From: Paenibacillus oralis
Lineage (GTDB): Bacteria > Bacillota > Bacilli > Paenibacillales > Paenibacillaceae
DNA length: 64,000 nucleotides
NCBI RefSeq assembly: GCF_003863965.1
Contig: NZ_RRCN01000001.1
Coordinates: 3,492,304-3,556,303 of the forward strand
Reading direction: 5' to 3'
Part shown: positions 43,908-54,100 of the stretch, one piece after another
How positions within the stretch are numbered: position 1 is the stretch's first letter
Layout: each line of letters opens with the position of its first letter
Notes under the pieces: generated by a model
What the model was told of the DNA's origin: nothing
The model's database searches: none
What the model saw: only the letters and a program-made list of their open reading frames with translations
Translations under genes and position numbers: made by a program

Positions 43908-44879
43908 TTAGATTTGAAGCAGCAGCAATATAATCGAGGACAGTCCAAGGCAGGTGCTGACCAAATAAAGCACCATGACCGCCTGCTTCTGACTGAGGCC
44001 GGCGCGGAGCAGCCGGTAATGGACCTGGCTGGCGTCGGCCTGATACGGTGATTTGCCCTGCAGCATCCGTTTGATGACGACGAACAGATTGTCGAAGATC
44101 GGTACGCCGAGCGCCAGAACCGGGATAAACAGAGACAGCACCGTCGCTTGCTTAAATGCGCCGTCCAGCGCGATCACGGCCAGCATAAAGCCGAGAAAAG
44201 TCGCTCCGGCGTCGCCCATAAACACTTTGGCCGGAGGTTTGTTATAGCGCAAATAAGCGAGCGTAACCCCGATCAACGTGATCGACAGCATGGCGGAATT
44301 CGTTTGTCCTTTCGTCACGGCCACCACAAACAATGTAACGGCCGATATGGCCGACAACCCCCCGGCCAGCCCATCGAGCCCGTCCGAGAAATTGATCACC
44401 GTCGTTACGCCGAAAATCCACAAAATCGTCAGGATAAACTGCAGCCATTCGGGAAGAAAAACATAATGGCCGCTCAGCGGATTCACGAACCCGTTGAATT
44501 GAATGCCCGCAAAATAGACCAGCACGGCAGCCGATACTTGCACGATCAGCTTTGGCAGCGCCGGAAAATCACGGCCTTTCGTTTTGTACCAGTCATCGAC
44601 GGTGCCGATCGCGAGCAGCAGCAGGCCTCCGCCAAATAACGCCCCGGTTTCCCAGGAGAAATCCCGCGTGAACAGCAGGTACGAAACAAAAAAACCGGTA
44701 AAGATCGCGTAGCTCGCCGTCAGCGGGATCGGCTGCCGGTGGATTTTCCGCTCGTTGTCGGCGCGGGGCTTGTCCACAAAATCGAGACGAAAGGCCAGCT
44801 TGCCCAGCGGCGGAATGAGAAAATAAACGATCAAAAACGATAGCAAAAAGGAAAGTACGTATAAAATCTTGCTCACCAC
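43908..44879 (-). CDS. Polyprenyl-phosphate GlcNAc-1-phosphate transferase (TagO/WecA/MraY family)
   Basis: This membrane enzyme of about 323 residues links a sugar phosphate to undecaprenyl phosphate, the first step of teichoic acid or other wall polymer synthesis. It shows [20 protein letters not shown], the catalytic Asp pair in [41 protein letters not shown], and the HIS-loop region [17 protein letters not shown]. About ten membrane segments are present. The start is uncertain: tandem GTG codons at 44879/44876 suit the family N-terminus but lack a good ribosome site. The DivIVA-domain gene is divergent. Confidence 0.9.
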   Translation of the reverse strand: MVSKILYVLSFLLSFLIVYFLIPPLGKLAFRLDFVDKPRADNERKIHRQPIPLTASYAIFTGFFVSYLLFTRDFSWETGALFGGGLLLLAIGTVDDWYKTKGRDFPALPKLIVQVSAAVLVYFAGIQFNGFVNPLSGHYVFLPEWLQFILTILWIFGVTTVINFSDGLDGLAGGLSAISAVTLFVVAVTKGQTNSAMLSITLIGVTLAYLRYNKPPAKVFMGDAGATFLGFMLAVIALDGAFKQATVLSLFIPVLALGVPIFDNLFVVIKRMLQGKSPYQADASQVHYRLLRAGLSQKQAVMVLYLVSTCLGLSSIILLLLQI

Positions 44880-45050
44880 CAGATGAATAGACTGATTTGC
44901 ATTTACTCCCCATATTATAAAAAGAATCTTAAAACTTGTCGAATACATGCTACAATAGCAGCATACAGTACACAAGCGAAAGATGAACTGAGGCCTGGAT
45001 CTGTGGTACATTATAGAAAAAGGCAAGAACCGTACGGAGGGATAATAACA

Positions 45051-45434
45051 ATGCAAGACGATTACTCGCGTAAACTTGAAGACCAGAAAGGTCTGTTCAA
45101 ACAGCTTGGCATCAAGCTGGATGCGCTCTCCATTCACGAAAAGGAATTTGACGTCAAAATGCGCGGTTACGAAAAGGAGGACGTGGATCGTTTCCTTGAC
45201 GAGATCATCGTCGACTATGAGCGCTTTTACGATATTATCACCGATTTACTGGACAAATATAAGGAAATTCAGCGCCGCCAGGCCTATTGGGAAGAAGAGA
45301 AAAAGGCGTTTGCCGCCCGCAAGCCGCAGCTTGAGCTGGAAAACGCCGTGGACCGCCGCCTCGTCGAAGACGGAATCCGCCAGTTGGAGCGCAGTCTGGA
45401 ACAATTAAAATTACAGGTTCGCAAGGATAAATAA
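45051..45434 (+). CDS. DivIVA-domain protein (GpsB-like)
   Basis: The product, 127 residues, opens with a 25-residue coil, then the DivIVA/GpsB lipid-binding motif ([40 protein letters not shown]) and a C-terminal helical tail. Such proteins recruit cell wall enzymes to the division site or pole. At this length it could be GpsB, though the C-terminal region is not the typical GpsB trimer end. GGAGG precedes the ATG at 45051. A TagO-like gene is divergent. Confidence 0.85.
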   Translation: MQDDYSRKLEDQKGLFKQLGIKLDALSIHEKEFDVKMRGYEKEDVDRFLDEIIVDYERFYDIITDLLDKYKEIQRRQAYWEEEKKAFAARKPQLELENAVDRRLVEDGIRQLERSLEQLKLQVRKDK

Positions 45435-45470
45435 ATAGGAAACAGGGAAAAGTGTGTGAACATTCGAAGG

Positions 45471-45497
45471 ACCGACGCGGAAGGCGCCGGTTTTTTT
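45471..45497 (+). terminator. Terminator of the DivIVA-domain gene
   Basis: ACCGACGC-GGAAG-GCGCCGGT with one mismatch is followed by seven T. Confidence 0.75.
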
Positions 45498-45590
45498 GCA
45501 TATTGGCATCCGTTTAGGCGAAGAATAGTCGTCAGTCCCGAAAATAAACAGTCCTGTTCAATCTTCACGGGATATTCATGTTTCCAAGAC

Positions 45591-45645
45591 TTGCATCTTT
45601 GGACGTCAAGTGGTAATATATAAACAAGATTTAGATTTAGTCTAA
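45591..45645 (+). promoter_or_regulatory. dps promoter with PerR-like box
   Basis: TTGCAT (45591-45596), a 17-base spacer and TAATAT (45614-45619) form the promoter. TTAGATTTAGTCTAA (45631-45645) is a 7-1-7 dyad matching 11 of 15 positions of the PerR box TTATAATTATTATAA, placed just after the start site. Repression by PerR, lifted by peroxide, would suit a Dps gene (inference). Confidence 0.6.
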
Positions 45646-45718
45646 ATTTAAGATTTTAAAAAGGCACAAGGCAAAGCGAAAAGGGCATTAAAATTTTTGA
45701 ACATAGGAGGAAATTAAA

Positions 45719-46183
45719 ATGGCAAATCAAACGATGACTCAAGTTGACCAACAGCTGCAAAAACAATTGAACCTGCAAATCGCAAACTGGACTCTGATGT
45801 ACACGAAGCTGCACAATTTCCACTGGTTTGTAAAAGGCTCGAATTTCTTTACGCTCCATGAAAAATTCGAATCCTTGTACGATGAAGCCGCCGGATACAT
45901 CGACGATATCGCGGAGCGCCTGCTCGCCATCGGCGGAACTCCGGTCGCCACGCTGCGCGAATCGCTGTCGATCGCCACTTTGAAGGAAGCGAGCGGCAAA
46001 GAGACGGCCGACGAAATGGTAGCCGCCATCATCGCTGACTTCGAGACGCTGTCCAGCGATCTGAAAGATGCTATGGAAACGGCCGCTCAAGTCGAAGACG
46101 AAGCGACCGGCGATTTGCTGCTCGGCGTGCTTTCCGCCCTGGACAAACATCGTTGGATGCTGAACGCTTACCTGGGCAAATAA
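45719..46183 (+). CDS. dps: Dps-family ferritin-like DNA-protection protein
   Basis: The product, 154 residues, forms a four-helix bundle of the Dps type, which assembles into 12-mers that oxidise and store iron with hydrogen peroxide. The ferroxidase ligands are in KLHNFHWFVKG (His) and LYDEAAGYIDDIAERLLAIGG (Asp/Glu). The C-terminus is short and lacks a Lys-rich DNA-binding tail. AGGAGG precedes the ATG. The gene is monocistronic, with a strong terminator downstream and a PerR-like box upstream. Confidence 0.95.
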   Translation: MANQTMTQVDQQLQKQLNLQIANWTLMYTKLHNFHWFVKGSNFFTLHEKFESLYDEAAGYIDDIAERLLAIGGTPVATLRESLSIATLKEASGKETADEMVAAIIADFETLSSDLKDAMETAAQVEDEATGDLLLGVLSALDKHRWMLNAYLGK

Positions 46184-46211
46184 GCTGATGGATTAAACAC
46201 CGCCGCAAACG

Positions 46212-46255
46212 AAAGACCTGCCTTGGCAGCCGAGCTGCTGCCAGGCAGGTCTTTT
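46212..46255. terminator. Bidirectional terminator between dps and the chemoreceptor
   Basis: AAAGACCTGCCTTGGCAGC and GCTGCCAGGCAGGTCTTT form a nearly perfect 18-bp stem with flanking A and T runs. Confidence 0.92.
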
Positions 46256-46263
46256 TGCTTTGC

Positions 46264-47961
46264 TTAAACGACTTTGAAGCGGTCGATGAGCCCGTGAAGC
46301 TTCTCCGACAAGGAAGACAGGAGGCTGGCCAAAGCATCGATTTCTTGCATCGCGGCTAGCTGTTCCTCAGAAGCGGCGGACATGCTTTGTGCGTTCTCCG
46401 CGGTTTCGCTTGCGAATTTGACAATGTCCTCAAGCGAATGAACCAGCCTTTGCGAACTGTCGGAGAGCGTCTGCACGTTTCCGCTGACATCGGCTATAGC
46501 CTGGGCGGTAAATTCCGCCGAATTGCCGATATCGGCAAGCGAACGCCCGGCACTGCGGACCAGCTCCGCGCCGCGCTTAACTTCCAGGACGGTCTCGTCC
46601 ATCGTCCGGCCGGTTGCTTCGATTTGCTTCACGATATGTTCGATCAGCGCGGCGATTTGCCGGGCGGAGTCCGCCGACCGCTCCGCAAGCTTGCGGACGG
46701 AGGCGGCCACGACGGCAAAACCGCTGCCGTGTTCCCCGGCCCGGGCCGCTTCGATCGAAGCGTTTAACGCGAGCAGGTTGGTTTCGGCGGCAATTTCGGC
46801 GATGATGTCCAGAATGCTTCGAACCTCTTTGGAATCATCCCCAAGCCCCTGAATCAGCGCGGAGAGCTGCACGATTTTGAGCTCCATCGTTGCCATTTGC
46901 TCGCTGCCGAGGCGGATCGATTCCCCGCCTTGCCGCGATGCCTCGGACGACTGCAGCGCCGCCTGCGTTACGTTTTCGGCCCGGCTTGCGATTCTAGCGA
47001 TCGTACCGGACATCTCGCGCAGCGCCTCGGAATTTGCCTCTAAATTGCGGAGCTGCGTCTCCGCGCCTTCCGCCAGCTTTTGCGTAATATGCACGGTTTG
47101 CTCCCCCGCCCGTCCTGTCTGTTCGGCGCTGGCCGAAAGCTGCTGCGATGAGGAGGCCACCTGCATGGACGTATCGTTCACCTCGCTAATCAGCCGCCGC
47201 AAGCTGACGATCATTTCCCCGAAACCTCTCGTCAGCTTTCCTACTTCATCCCGGCTGCTCAGCCGCAGCGGCTCCACGGTCAAATCGCCTTGCGCCACGC
47301 GGTCAACTTGCCCTGACAAAGTTTCCAGCGGACGGATCATGCGGTGGATGAAAAAGTAAATGAACGCCACGGCGGCCAAAAATACGGCCCCGCCGACGGC
47401 GAACGGCAGTGCGATGATATCCCAGGTGCGCTCCCCGATAATGGAGGCATCGAAGTTAATGACCATCAAGCCGATGATCTCCTGGTTCGGATCGTGGTTT
47501 CTGTATATCGGTCCGTAACCGCTGAGCAGCTTGGCCCCATCGTAGTCATAAACCTTCGTGTAAACGGAATGTTTCATCGTCATAATCATATCCCGGTCCT
47601 GCGGACTGAAGTAGAACGAATCCCCTGCCCGGTACCCGCGTTTTTGCAAATTTTCGTCAGCGGCGAGGATTTGGCCGTCCAGGGACATGAGGAACACTTC
47701 TTTGAACAGCGGCTTATGAGCCACCGTCCAGTTCAGGCGCTCCTCCAGCTCCGCCAGGCCGGCCCGGTCCCCTTGGGCCAGAGCTTCGATATCCTTCGGG
47801 TCGACGAGGCCGGTCGTAATGTTGGCGCAGCCGACGGTTTCGATGCCAACGGACTGTTCGACCTGGGCGTACGTCATCCGATAACCGAAAAAACCGAGTA
47901 AAAGCCCGACGATGACGAGCAGTCCGATTAAGACGGATGTTATTTTTTGTGCGAATCCCAT
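46264..47961 (-). CDS. Methyl-accepting chemotaxis protein
   Basis: This second chemoreceptor of 565 residues has TM1 at about 7-27, an extracellular sensor of about 155 residues (with the Cache-like SLDGQILAADENLQKRGYRA and LLSGYGPIYRNHDP), TM2 near 185-207, HAMP (RPLETLSGQVDRVAQGDLT), and a signalling domain with tip [20 protein letters not shown]. Note Ala and Ser at two tip positions (EIAAETN, NASIEA) where Asn and Ala are usual. GGGGAG precedes the ATG. Monocistronic; the ligand is unknown. Confidence 0.94.
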   Translation of the reverse strand: MGFAQKITSVLIGLLVIVGLLLGFFGYRMTYAQVEQSVGIETVGCANITTGLVDPKDIEALAQGDRAGLAELEERLNWTVAHKPLFKEVFLMSLDGQILAADENLQKRGYRAGDSFYFSPQDRDMIMTMKHSVYTKVYDYDGAKLLSGYGPIYRNHDPNQEIIGLMVINFDASIIGERTWDIIALPFAVGGAVFLAAVAFIYFFIHRMIRPLETLSGQVDRVAQGDLTVEPLRLSSRDEVGKLTRGFGEMIVSLRRLISEVNDTSMQVASSSQQLSASAEQTGRAGEQTVHITQKLAEGAETQLRNLEANSEALREMSGTIARIASRAENVTQAALQSSEASRQGGESIRLGSEQMATMELKIVQLSALIQGLGDDSKEVRSILDIIAEIAAETNLLALNASIEAARAGEHGSGFAVVAASVRKLAERSADSARQIAALIEHIVKQIEATGRTMDETVLEVKRGAELVRSAGRSLADIGNSAEFTAQAIADVSGNVQTLSDSSQRLVHSLEDIVKFASETAENAQSMSAASEEQLAAMQEIDALASLLSSLSEKLHGLIDRFKVV

Positions 47962-48106
47962 GGTTTCTCCCCTTTCTTTTTTGCGGAATGATGTCTGAAT
48001 ATGTAGAATGGTCTAAGACACATTATAATGAGAAAATATTTACGACAAATAAACAACATCACTAAAAATAAATAATTGGGAAAAAAATCACAAGGGGTGA
48101 CATGAC

Positions 48107-48679
48107 ATGACAGAAACCGGGGAGAAATGGCGTTTGTTCGTGGCGGTCCCCATTCCGGCCGAGGTGAAGCGGAAGCTGGACGACTGGTGCCGCCAGCGGC
48201 GGGACCGGCTGCCGTTCCGCAAATGGGTGCACGCGGAGGATTATCATATTACGGTGCAATTTTTGGGAGACATGCCGCCCGAGCGGCTGGGGGAGCTGGA
48301 AGCCTCCCTCAGGAAAGCGGTCCTTGGCGTGGCCCCCTTTTCGCTGGAAGCCGGCGGCTGCGGCACCTTTGGCCGCCCGGCCAGCCCAAGCGTGCTGTGG
48401 GCGGGGGTAAAAGGGGACCTGCCGGCGCTGGACCGGCTGCACCGCCAGGTGACCGAGGCCAACCGGGAGCTGGGTTTTGTTCCCGAAGAGCGGCACTACA
48501 GTCCGCATATTACGCTGGCCCGCAAATACCGTGAAGACGCGGCGGCGATCAATGCGGAGGTGCTGAAGGAGGATGCCGCATTCGGTTCCTGGACGGCGGA
48601 CCGTCTGGTGGTCTACCGAACGCATATGCATGAGCGGCCCATGTACGAGACGGTGGCGACCGTCAGCTTCAGCCAATAA
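48107..48679 (+). CDS. thpR: RNA 2',3'-cyclic phosphodiesterase (ThpR/LigT family)
   Basis: This 190-residue 2H phosphoesterase has the two catalytic motifs HITVQF (about residue 45) and HITLAR (about 140) in pseudo-symmetric halves. The start RLFVAVPIPAEVKRKLDDWC and SVLWAGVKGD are typical of ThpR. It opens 2',3'-cyclic phosphates at RNA ends. The ATG at 48107 is 9 bases from the GGGG of AAGGGGTGA. A small GC hairpin (AGGCCC-TGAC-GGGCCT) after the stop may be its terminator. Confidence 0.93.
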   Translation: MTETGEKWRLFVAVPIPAEVKRKLDDWCRQRRDRLPFRKWVHAEDYHITVQFLGDMPPERLGELEASLRKAVLGVAPFSLEAGGCGTFGRPASPSVLWAGVKGDLPALDRLHRQVTEANRELGFVPEERHYSPHITLARKYREDAAAINAEVLKEDAAFGSWTADRLVVYRTHMHERPMYETVATVSFSQ

Positions 48680-48748
48680 AAAAGGCCCTGACGGGCCTGG
48701 CGGTTTTGCCGGTTAACTTTGGACTGCGGCATTTTTTCCCTCGCTCTG

Positions 48749-49936
48749 CTAGTTGGCCCGCTGCTCGGCAAGGCTTTCGGCGGGGAGATGGGCCCTGGCG
48801 GACAAACTGTCCGCCGCTTCCAGCAGATCCAGCACGCTTGCGGCGCATTGGTCCGGCTGGTAAGGCGAGGAGAGGGCGGTCCGCTTGTGCTGCGTTGGAA
48901 CGGGGGTGGAGATTCCCTTGCTGCCGCGGATAAAGGCCAGCCAATCGTCCAAAATGTCCAGTGAAGTCAATTCGGAGCCATAGCCGCGGCTGACGAAAAA
49001 CTCGCGGTTTTTCTCCTCCTGCCCCGGAATCGAATCGAAAAACAGCATCGGAATGCCTTTGGCCAGGCCTTCGGTGCAGGTCATGCCGCCGGCCTTTGTG
49101 ATCAAAAGATCGGCGGCGTCCATCCATTTGCTCACCTCGCGGGTGAAGCCGAGAACTTTCATGTGGGGATGCTGAAGGGCCGGGTGGCTGCGCAGCTTTT
49201 GGGCCAGCTTGTCGTTGCTCCCCATGCAGCACACGAACTGAACTTTATCCAGCCAGCCCGCTATTCCGGCGATCAGATCCTCGTCAAACAACAGCCCCCA
49301 TCCGCCGCCCATCACAAGCACGGTAGGCATATTTTTCAGCCCCAGCTCGGCTCTGGCCTGCACGGGGTTCTGCTTAGCCCAGAAATCCGGATGGACGGGG
49401 ATGCCGGTCGCCTGGATTTTGGCCGGGCATACGCCGCGGCTCTGCAGCAGCTCCTTCACCTCGTGCGCGGAGACGAGAAACCGGTCCACGCCGGGGCTGA
49501 TCCAGGAACCGTGAGCGTCGTAATCGGTAATGATCGTACATAACGGGATATCGATCCCGGACGCCTTCAGCCGCGAAACGATGGCGGCCGGAATCGGATG
49601 CGTACAAACGATAAGATCGGGATCCAATTGATCGATCACATCCGCGGCATGCTGGTAAAACATTTTATGAAGCGCCAGGCGCGTCAGCTTGCTCACGGGT
49701 TTTTCATAATTTTTGCGGTAAAGCTTGCCGACCAGAGCCGGACTCGTGCTTACGGTCATCCGGTAAGCGGATATAATCCACGGAGCTACCGTCGGATGCA
49801 AAAACGACCCGAGCTCCATCACCTTCGTCTGGATATCCGGAGCGAGCTTTCTAAGCCCGGCGGCCAGAGCGTGTCCGGCCTGGGTGTGGCCGCTTCCGAA
49901 TCCTTCCGATAAGATCAGCACTCTTTTTTTACGCAT
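48749..49936 (-). CDS. MGDG-synthase-like glycosyltransferase (UgtP family)
   Basis: This GT28-type enzyme of 395 residues adds hexose to diacylglycerol or a related lipid. The N-terminal MGDG_synth domain has LILSEGFGSGHTQAGHALA and DLIVCTHPIPAAIVSRL. The C-terminal donor-binding domain has VLVMGGGWGLLFDED and the LLITKAGGMTCTEGLAKGIPM motif that grips the UDP-sugar. ATG 49936 follows AGGTGA by five bases. It may make glycolipid anchors for lipoteichoic acid. It is monocistronic and faces thpR. Confidence 0.9.
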   Translation of the reverse strand: MRKKRVLILSEGFGSGHTQAGHALAAGLRKLAPDIQTKVMELGSFLHPTVAPWIISAYRMTVSTSPALVGKLYRKNYEKPVSKLTRLALHKMFYQHAADVIDQLDPDLIVCTHPIPAAIVSRLKASGIDIPLCTIITDYDAHGSWISPGVDRFLVSAHEVKELLQSRGVCPAKIQATGIPVHPDFWAKQNPVQARAELGLKNMPTVLVMGGGWGLLFDEDLIAGIAGWLDKVQFVCCMGSNDKLAQKLRSHPALQHPHMKVLGFTREVSKWMDAADLLITKAGGMTCTEGLAKGIPMLFFDSIPGQEEKNREFFVSRGYGSELTSLDILDDWLAFIRGSKGISTPVPTQHKRTALSSPYQPDQCAASVLDLLEAADSLSARAHLPAESLAEQRAN

Positions 49937-50232
49937 GTCGTTCACCTGCTCCAAAGTTTAATCCGGATTCTCTTTTCCTCATGGCTATTTTATTTCTTTT
50001 TCGCATCGGTTTAAAGAGGCTCGGGACGGGTACGGAGCTGGACCTTGGACGGGGGGCTTTCGCGGGCGGGGGATCCGGGGATGCCCCAAAAAAGATGATA
50101 AAATGCCTTGCGGTCGGTGCTTAATAGTGATAGAGTGAAAATTGACTTAATGACCAAAAATGATTTTTAGTCTGATTTTTAAGGATTTATTTCTTAAGTA
50201 TAACATGTACTTTGTACAAGGAGGTGTCCCTC

Positions 50233-50814
50233 ATGGCGCTGGTGGACCGCCGCAAGCAGGTCGTCGAAGCCGCGGAAAAATCGTTTTCGCTGTTCGGGTA
50301 TAAAGCGACGACGATGGACCATGTGGCCAAAATCGCGAATGTGGCTAAGGGAACGATTTATACCTTTTTTAAGAACAAGGAAGAACTGTTTGACGAAATC
50401 CTGCGCTCCGTGATTGTCGATATGCGCCGGATCGTCGAGCATGAGGTGGACGAGAACAAGGGTTTTTTCGATAATTTGCACCGGGTGATGGATGCGATAT
50501 TGGAGTACCGGAGCGAACACGAACTGCTCATCAAGCTGTCGCAGGAAGTGCGGGAAATCGGCACGCCCAAGGCCCGCGAAGGTCTGGAACAGGTCGAAAA
50601 CAACATTTTGGATTATCTGGAGCGGCAGATCGCCCGCTCGGTGGAGCGGAAAGAGATCCGCGATTTCGATCCCAAGCTCGTTTCGTTCGTGGTGTTCAAG
50701 TTGTATATCACCCTTACGTCGGATTGGAACAAAGCGCATAAACCGCTCAGCAAAGACCAGATCAAAAATTTCATCCGCGACTTTTTGGCAAGCGGGCTAT
50801 CGCCGGTAAAGTAA
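50233..50814 (+). CDS. TetR/AcrR family regulator
   Basis: This 193-residue repressor has an N-terminal TetR helix-turn-helix (RKQVVEAAEKSFSLFGYKAT, TMDHVAKIANVAKGTIYTFF) and a helical ligand domain with no further homology visible. AAGGAGG lies 9 bases before the ATG at 50233. No obvious partner gene adjoins it; the next gene downstream is glutamate synthase, behind a terminator. The ligand and targets are unknown. Confidence 0.92.
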   Translation: MALVDRRKQVVEAAEKSFSLFGYKATTMDHVAKIANVAKGTIYTFFKNKEELFDEILRSVIVDMRRIVEHEVDENKGFFDNLHRVMDAILEYRSEHELLIKLSQEVREIGTPKAREGLEQVENNILDYLERQIARSVERKEIRDFDPKLVSFVVFKLYITLTSDWNKAHKPLSKDQIKNFIRDFLASGLSPVK

Positions 50815-50832
50815 GACAGGCAAACCCGCTAT

Positions 50833-50883
50833 ACCGCCGATCGCCATCCGTTCCTGGGACATCACCGGGGGCGGTTTTTTTTT
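50833..50883 (+). terminator. Terminator of the TetR gene
   Basis: ACCGCC (50833-50838) pairs with GGCGGT (50870-50875), followed by nine T. The long loop contains little further pairing. Confidence 0.65.
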
Positions 50884-50971
50884 GGCTGATTTTCACACCG
50901 GAAGAATATCCTGCATACGTAAGAACGCTTTCGCGGAAAGCAGCGGATGAATTCCCTGAAAAATATAATCA

Positions 50972-51003
50972 ATAGTGCAAAAGAAATAGAATATAGTGCA
51001 AAA
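50972..51003. promoter_or_regulatory. Direct repeat, 21-bp period, upstream of gltB
   Basis: ATAGTGCAAAA occurs at 50972-50982 and 50993-51003, so the copies lie on the same face of the helix about two turns apart. They lie 130-160 bases before the gltB start. They could bind an activator. A GltC- or TnrA-type consensus was not recognised. Confidence 0.45.
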
Positions 51004-51133
51004 ACAGACGTGACATTTTCCGTTAGAATAAAAGAAAGATTGTTCCGGGCTTATCCGGCCAAGGGAAGGTTATCATGCTCATAAAATGTTTCGTTAATTA
51101 TCGCTTATTTTAACTATAGAAAGGTTGCGTCAG

Positions 51134-54100
51134 ATGATGAAACACACCGTTACACCAGTCAAGCAGGGACTGTATGATCCCGCTTTTGAAAAAGACGCTT
51201 GCGGCATGGGGTTTGTCGCTCATATCAAAGGCCAGGCCTCCCATGATATCGTCAGCAAGGCTTTGACGATGCTGGCGAATATGGAGCACCGGGGTGGTCA
51301 GGGCAGCGAACCGAATTCGGGGGACGGCGCAGGTATTTTACTGCAAATCCCGCATCGTTTTTTTGCCGCGGAAGCGCAAAGCCTCGGATTCGCTTTGCCT
51401 GAGCCGGGTCATTATGGCGTCGGCATGCTGTTTTTGCCGCATGACGAGGACCTCCGCAGCAAGCAGGAGGCGCTGCTGACGCAAATCGTTGAGGAGGAAG
51501 GCCAGAAGCTGATCGGCTTCCGCACCGTGCCTACCCGGGACGACATGCTCGGCAAATCGGCCAAAGCGGCTAAGCCGTTCGTTCGCCAGATCTTTATCGG
51601 GCGCGCCGAAGGGGTGCGGGATGAGCTGGCCTTCGAACGCAAGCTTTACGTGATCCGCCGCCGGGCCGAATTGGCGATCCGGTACAGCGGGGCGGAAGGC
51701 GGGGACGCTTTTTACGTATCCAGCCTTTCCTGCCGTAAAGTGGTCTACAAAGGGATGCTGACGACGGAACAGGTCGGCCAGTTTTACCTGGATTTGCGCG
51801 ACGAGCGCCTGGAATCGGCGATCGCGATGATCCACTCCCGGTTCAGCACGAATACGTTTCCGAGCTGGGAGCGGGCGCATCCGTACCGCTTCATGATCCA
51901 CAACGGCGAGATCAACACCCTGCGCGGCAACGTGAACTGGATGCATGCCCGCCAGTCGATGCTCGAAACCGATGCCTTCGGCGATGATCTGGAGAAGGTC
52001 AAACCGATCATCAATCCGGACGGCTCCGATACGGCGATGTTCGACAACACGTTTGAATTTCTGTGTCTGAGCGGCCGTTCCCTGCCGCATGTGGCGATGA
52101 TGATGGTTCCTGAACCGTGGGTTGGGCTGGGCGATATGGATGACGATAAAAAAGCGTTTTATGAGTATCACAGCTCGCTGATGGAGCCTTGGGACGGACC
52201 GGCGGCGATGGGCTTTACCGACGGCATCCAGATCGGCGCGATTCTTGACCGGAACGGTCTGCGCCCGTCGCGTTACTATGTGACGAAAAACGATTTGATC
52301 GTGTTGTCGTCGGAGGTCGGGGTGCTCGATATTCCGGCAGAGGACGTGCTTTATAAAGACCGGCTGCGTCCGGGGCGGATGCTGCTGGTGGACACGCGGG
52401 AAGGGCGGATCATTTCCGACGAGGAAGTGAAATCGGCGATCGCGAAAGAGCACCCGTACCGCGAATGGCTGAGCGAGCATTTGATCACGCTTGAGGACCT
52501 GCCGGAGGCGCTGGAGCTTCCCGCGGAAAGCCATGAGGATATCGCCCTGCGTCAAATGGCGTTCGGCTATTCGTACGAAGATTTGCGGAAAGTATTCGAG
52601 CCGATGGCTTTGACCGGGGCGGAAAACGTCGCTTCGATGGGATACGATGCGCCGCTGGCCGTGCTGTCGGATCAGCCGCAGCGGTTGTACAACTACTTCA
52701 AGCAGATGTTTGCGCAGGTAACCAACCCGCCGATCGACGCGATCCGCGAAGAATTGGTTACGTCGACGGTAACAACGATTGGGCCGGAGCGCAATTTGCT
52801 GAAGCCGGAGCCGGAAAGCTGCCGGCAAATCCGCCTCGATTCGCCGATTTTGTCCAACGAGGACTTTGCCAAGCTGCGCCATGTGCATCGTCCGGGATTC
52901 AAGGCGATTACGATTCCGATCCTGTTCCCGGCCGCTGAAGGGGCCGAAGGGCTGCGCAAGGCGCTTGATACGCTGTGCGAGGCGGCGGACCGCGTTATTG
53001 CCAAAGGGCATAACATCCTGATTTTGTCCGACCGCGACGTGGACGCGGAGAATGCGGCGATTCCCGCGCTGCTGGCCGTCTCCTGCCTGCATCACCACTT
53101 GATCCGCGAGGAGACGCGGACGAAGGTGAGCATCCTGCTGGAGTCCGGGGAGCCGCGCGAGGTTCATCATTTTGCGCTGCTGCTCGGCTACGGGGTCAGC
53201 GCCGTGAACCCTTATCTCGCGTTTGAAACGCTGAAGGATATGATCGGCCAAGGCATGCTGAAAGACGTGTCGTACGAAAAAGCGGTATACAACTTCATTA
53301 AGGCCGCGACCAAAGGCGTGGTCAAAACGTTGTCCAAAATGGGCATCTCGACGATTCAATCCTACCGCGGGGCGCAAATTTTCGAAGCGGTCGGTTTGGA
53401 GGCGTCGTTTGTCGACCGGTACTTTACGTGGACGCCTTCCCGGATCGGCGGGATCGGGCTGAGCGAGGTGGCCAAGGAAACGCTCCACCATCACTTCCGG
53501 GCGTTTACCGACAAGGACGGCAAAGACAAGGTGCTGGATTCCATCGGGGAATACCAGTGGCGCGACGGCGGGGAAGAACACTTGTTCAACCCGCAGACGG
53601 TGCATCTGCTTCAACAGTCGGTGCGTACGGGCGACTATAAGGTATATAAGAAGTTTGCCGAACTGGTTCAAGGGGAGAATGAAAAGTATCTCACGCTGCG
53701 TTCCCTGCTGGAGCTGAAGCCGGTAGGACCGAAGGTGCCGCTGGAGGAAGTCGAATCCGCGGCATCGATCATGCGCCGGTTCAAGACGGGCGCGATGTCC
53801 TTCGGTTCGATCAGCAAAGAGGCGCACGAGACGATCGCGATCGCGATGAACCGCATCGGCGGCAAGAGCAACACCGGCGAAGGCGGCGAGGACCCGGCGC
53901 GTTACGTGCCGGACGCCAACGGCGATTTGCGCCGCAGCGCGATCAAGCAGGTGGCCTCGGGCCGGTTTGGCGTCACTTCGCATTATTTGGTTAATGCGGA
54001 CGAAATCCAAATCAAGATGGCCCAGGGGGCAAAACCGGGCGAAGGCGGACAGCTGCCGGGCCGCAAGGTGTATCCGTGGGTTGCGGAGGTGCGCGGATCA

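Noticed and set aside
48685..48703. AGGCCC-TGAC-GGGCCT hairpin after thpR as a certain terminator
   Set aside because: The stem is good but the T-run is separated by GGCGG, so it was not listed as a firm terminator.
51338..54010. A very long minus-strand open frame (890 codons) opposite gltB
   Set aside because: The plus-strand gene is a certain, conserved glutamate synthase. The antisense frame is an effect of GC-rich third positions and has no domain or ribosome site.
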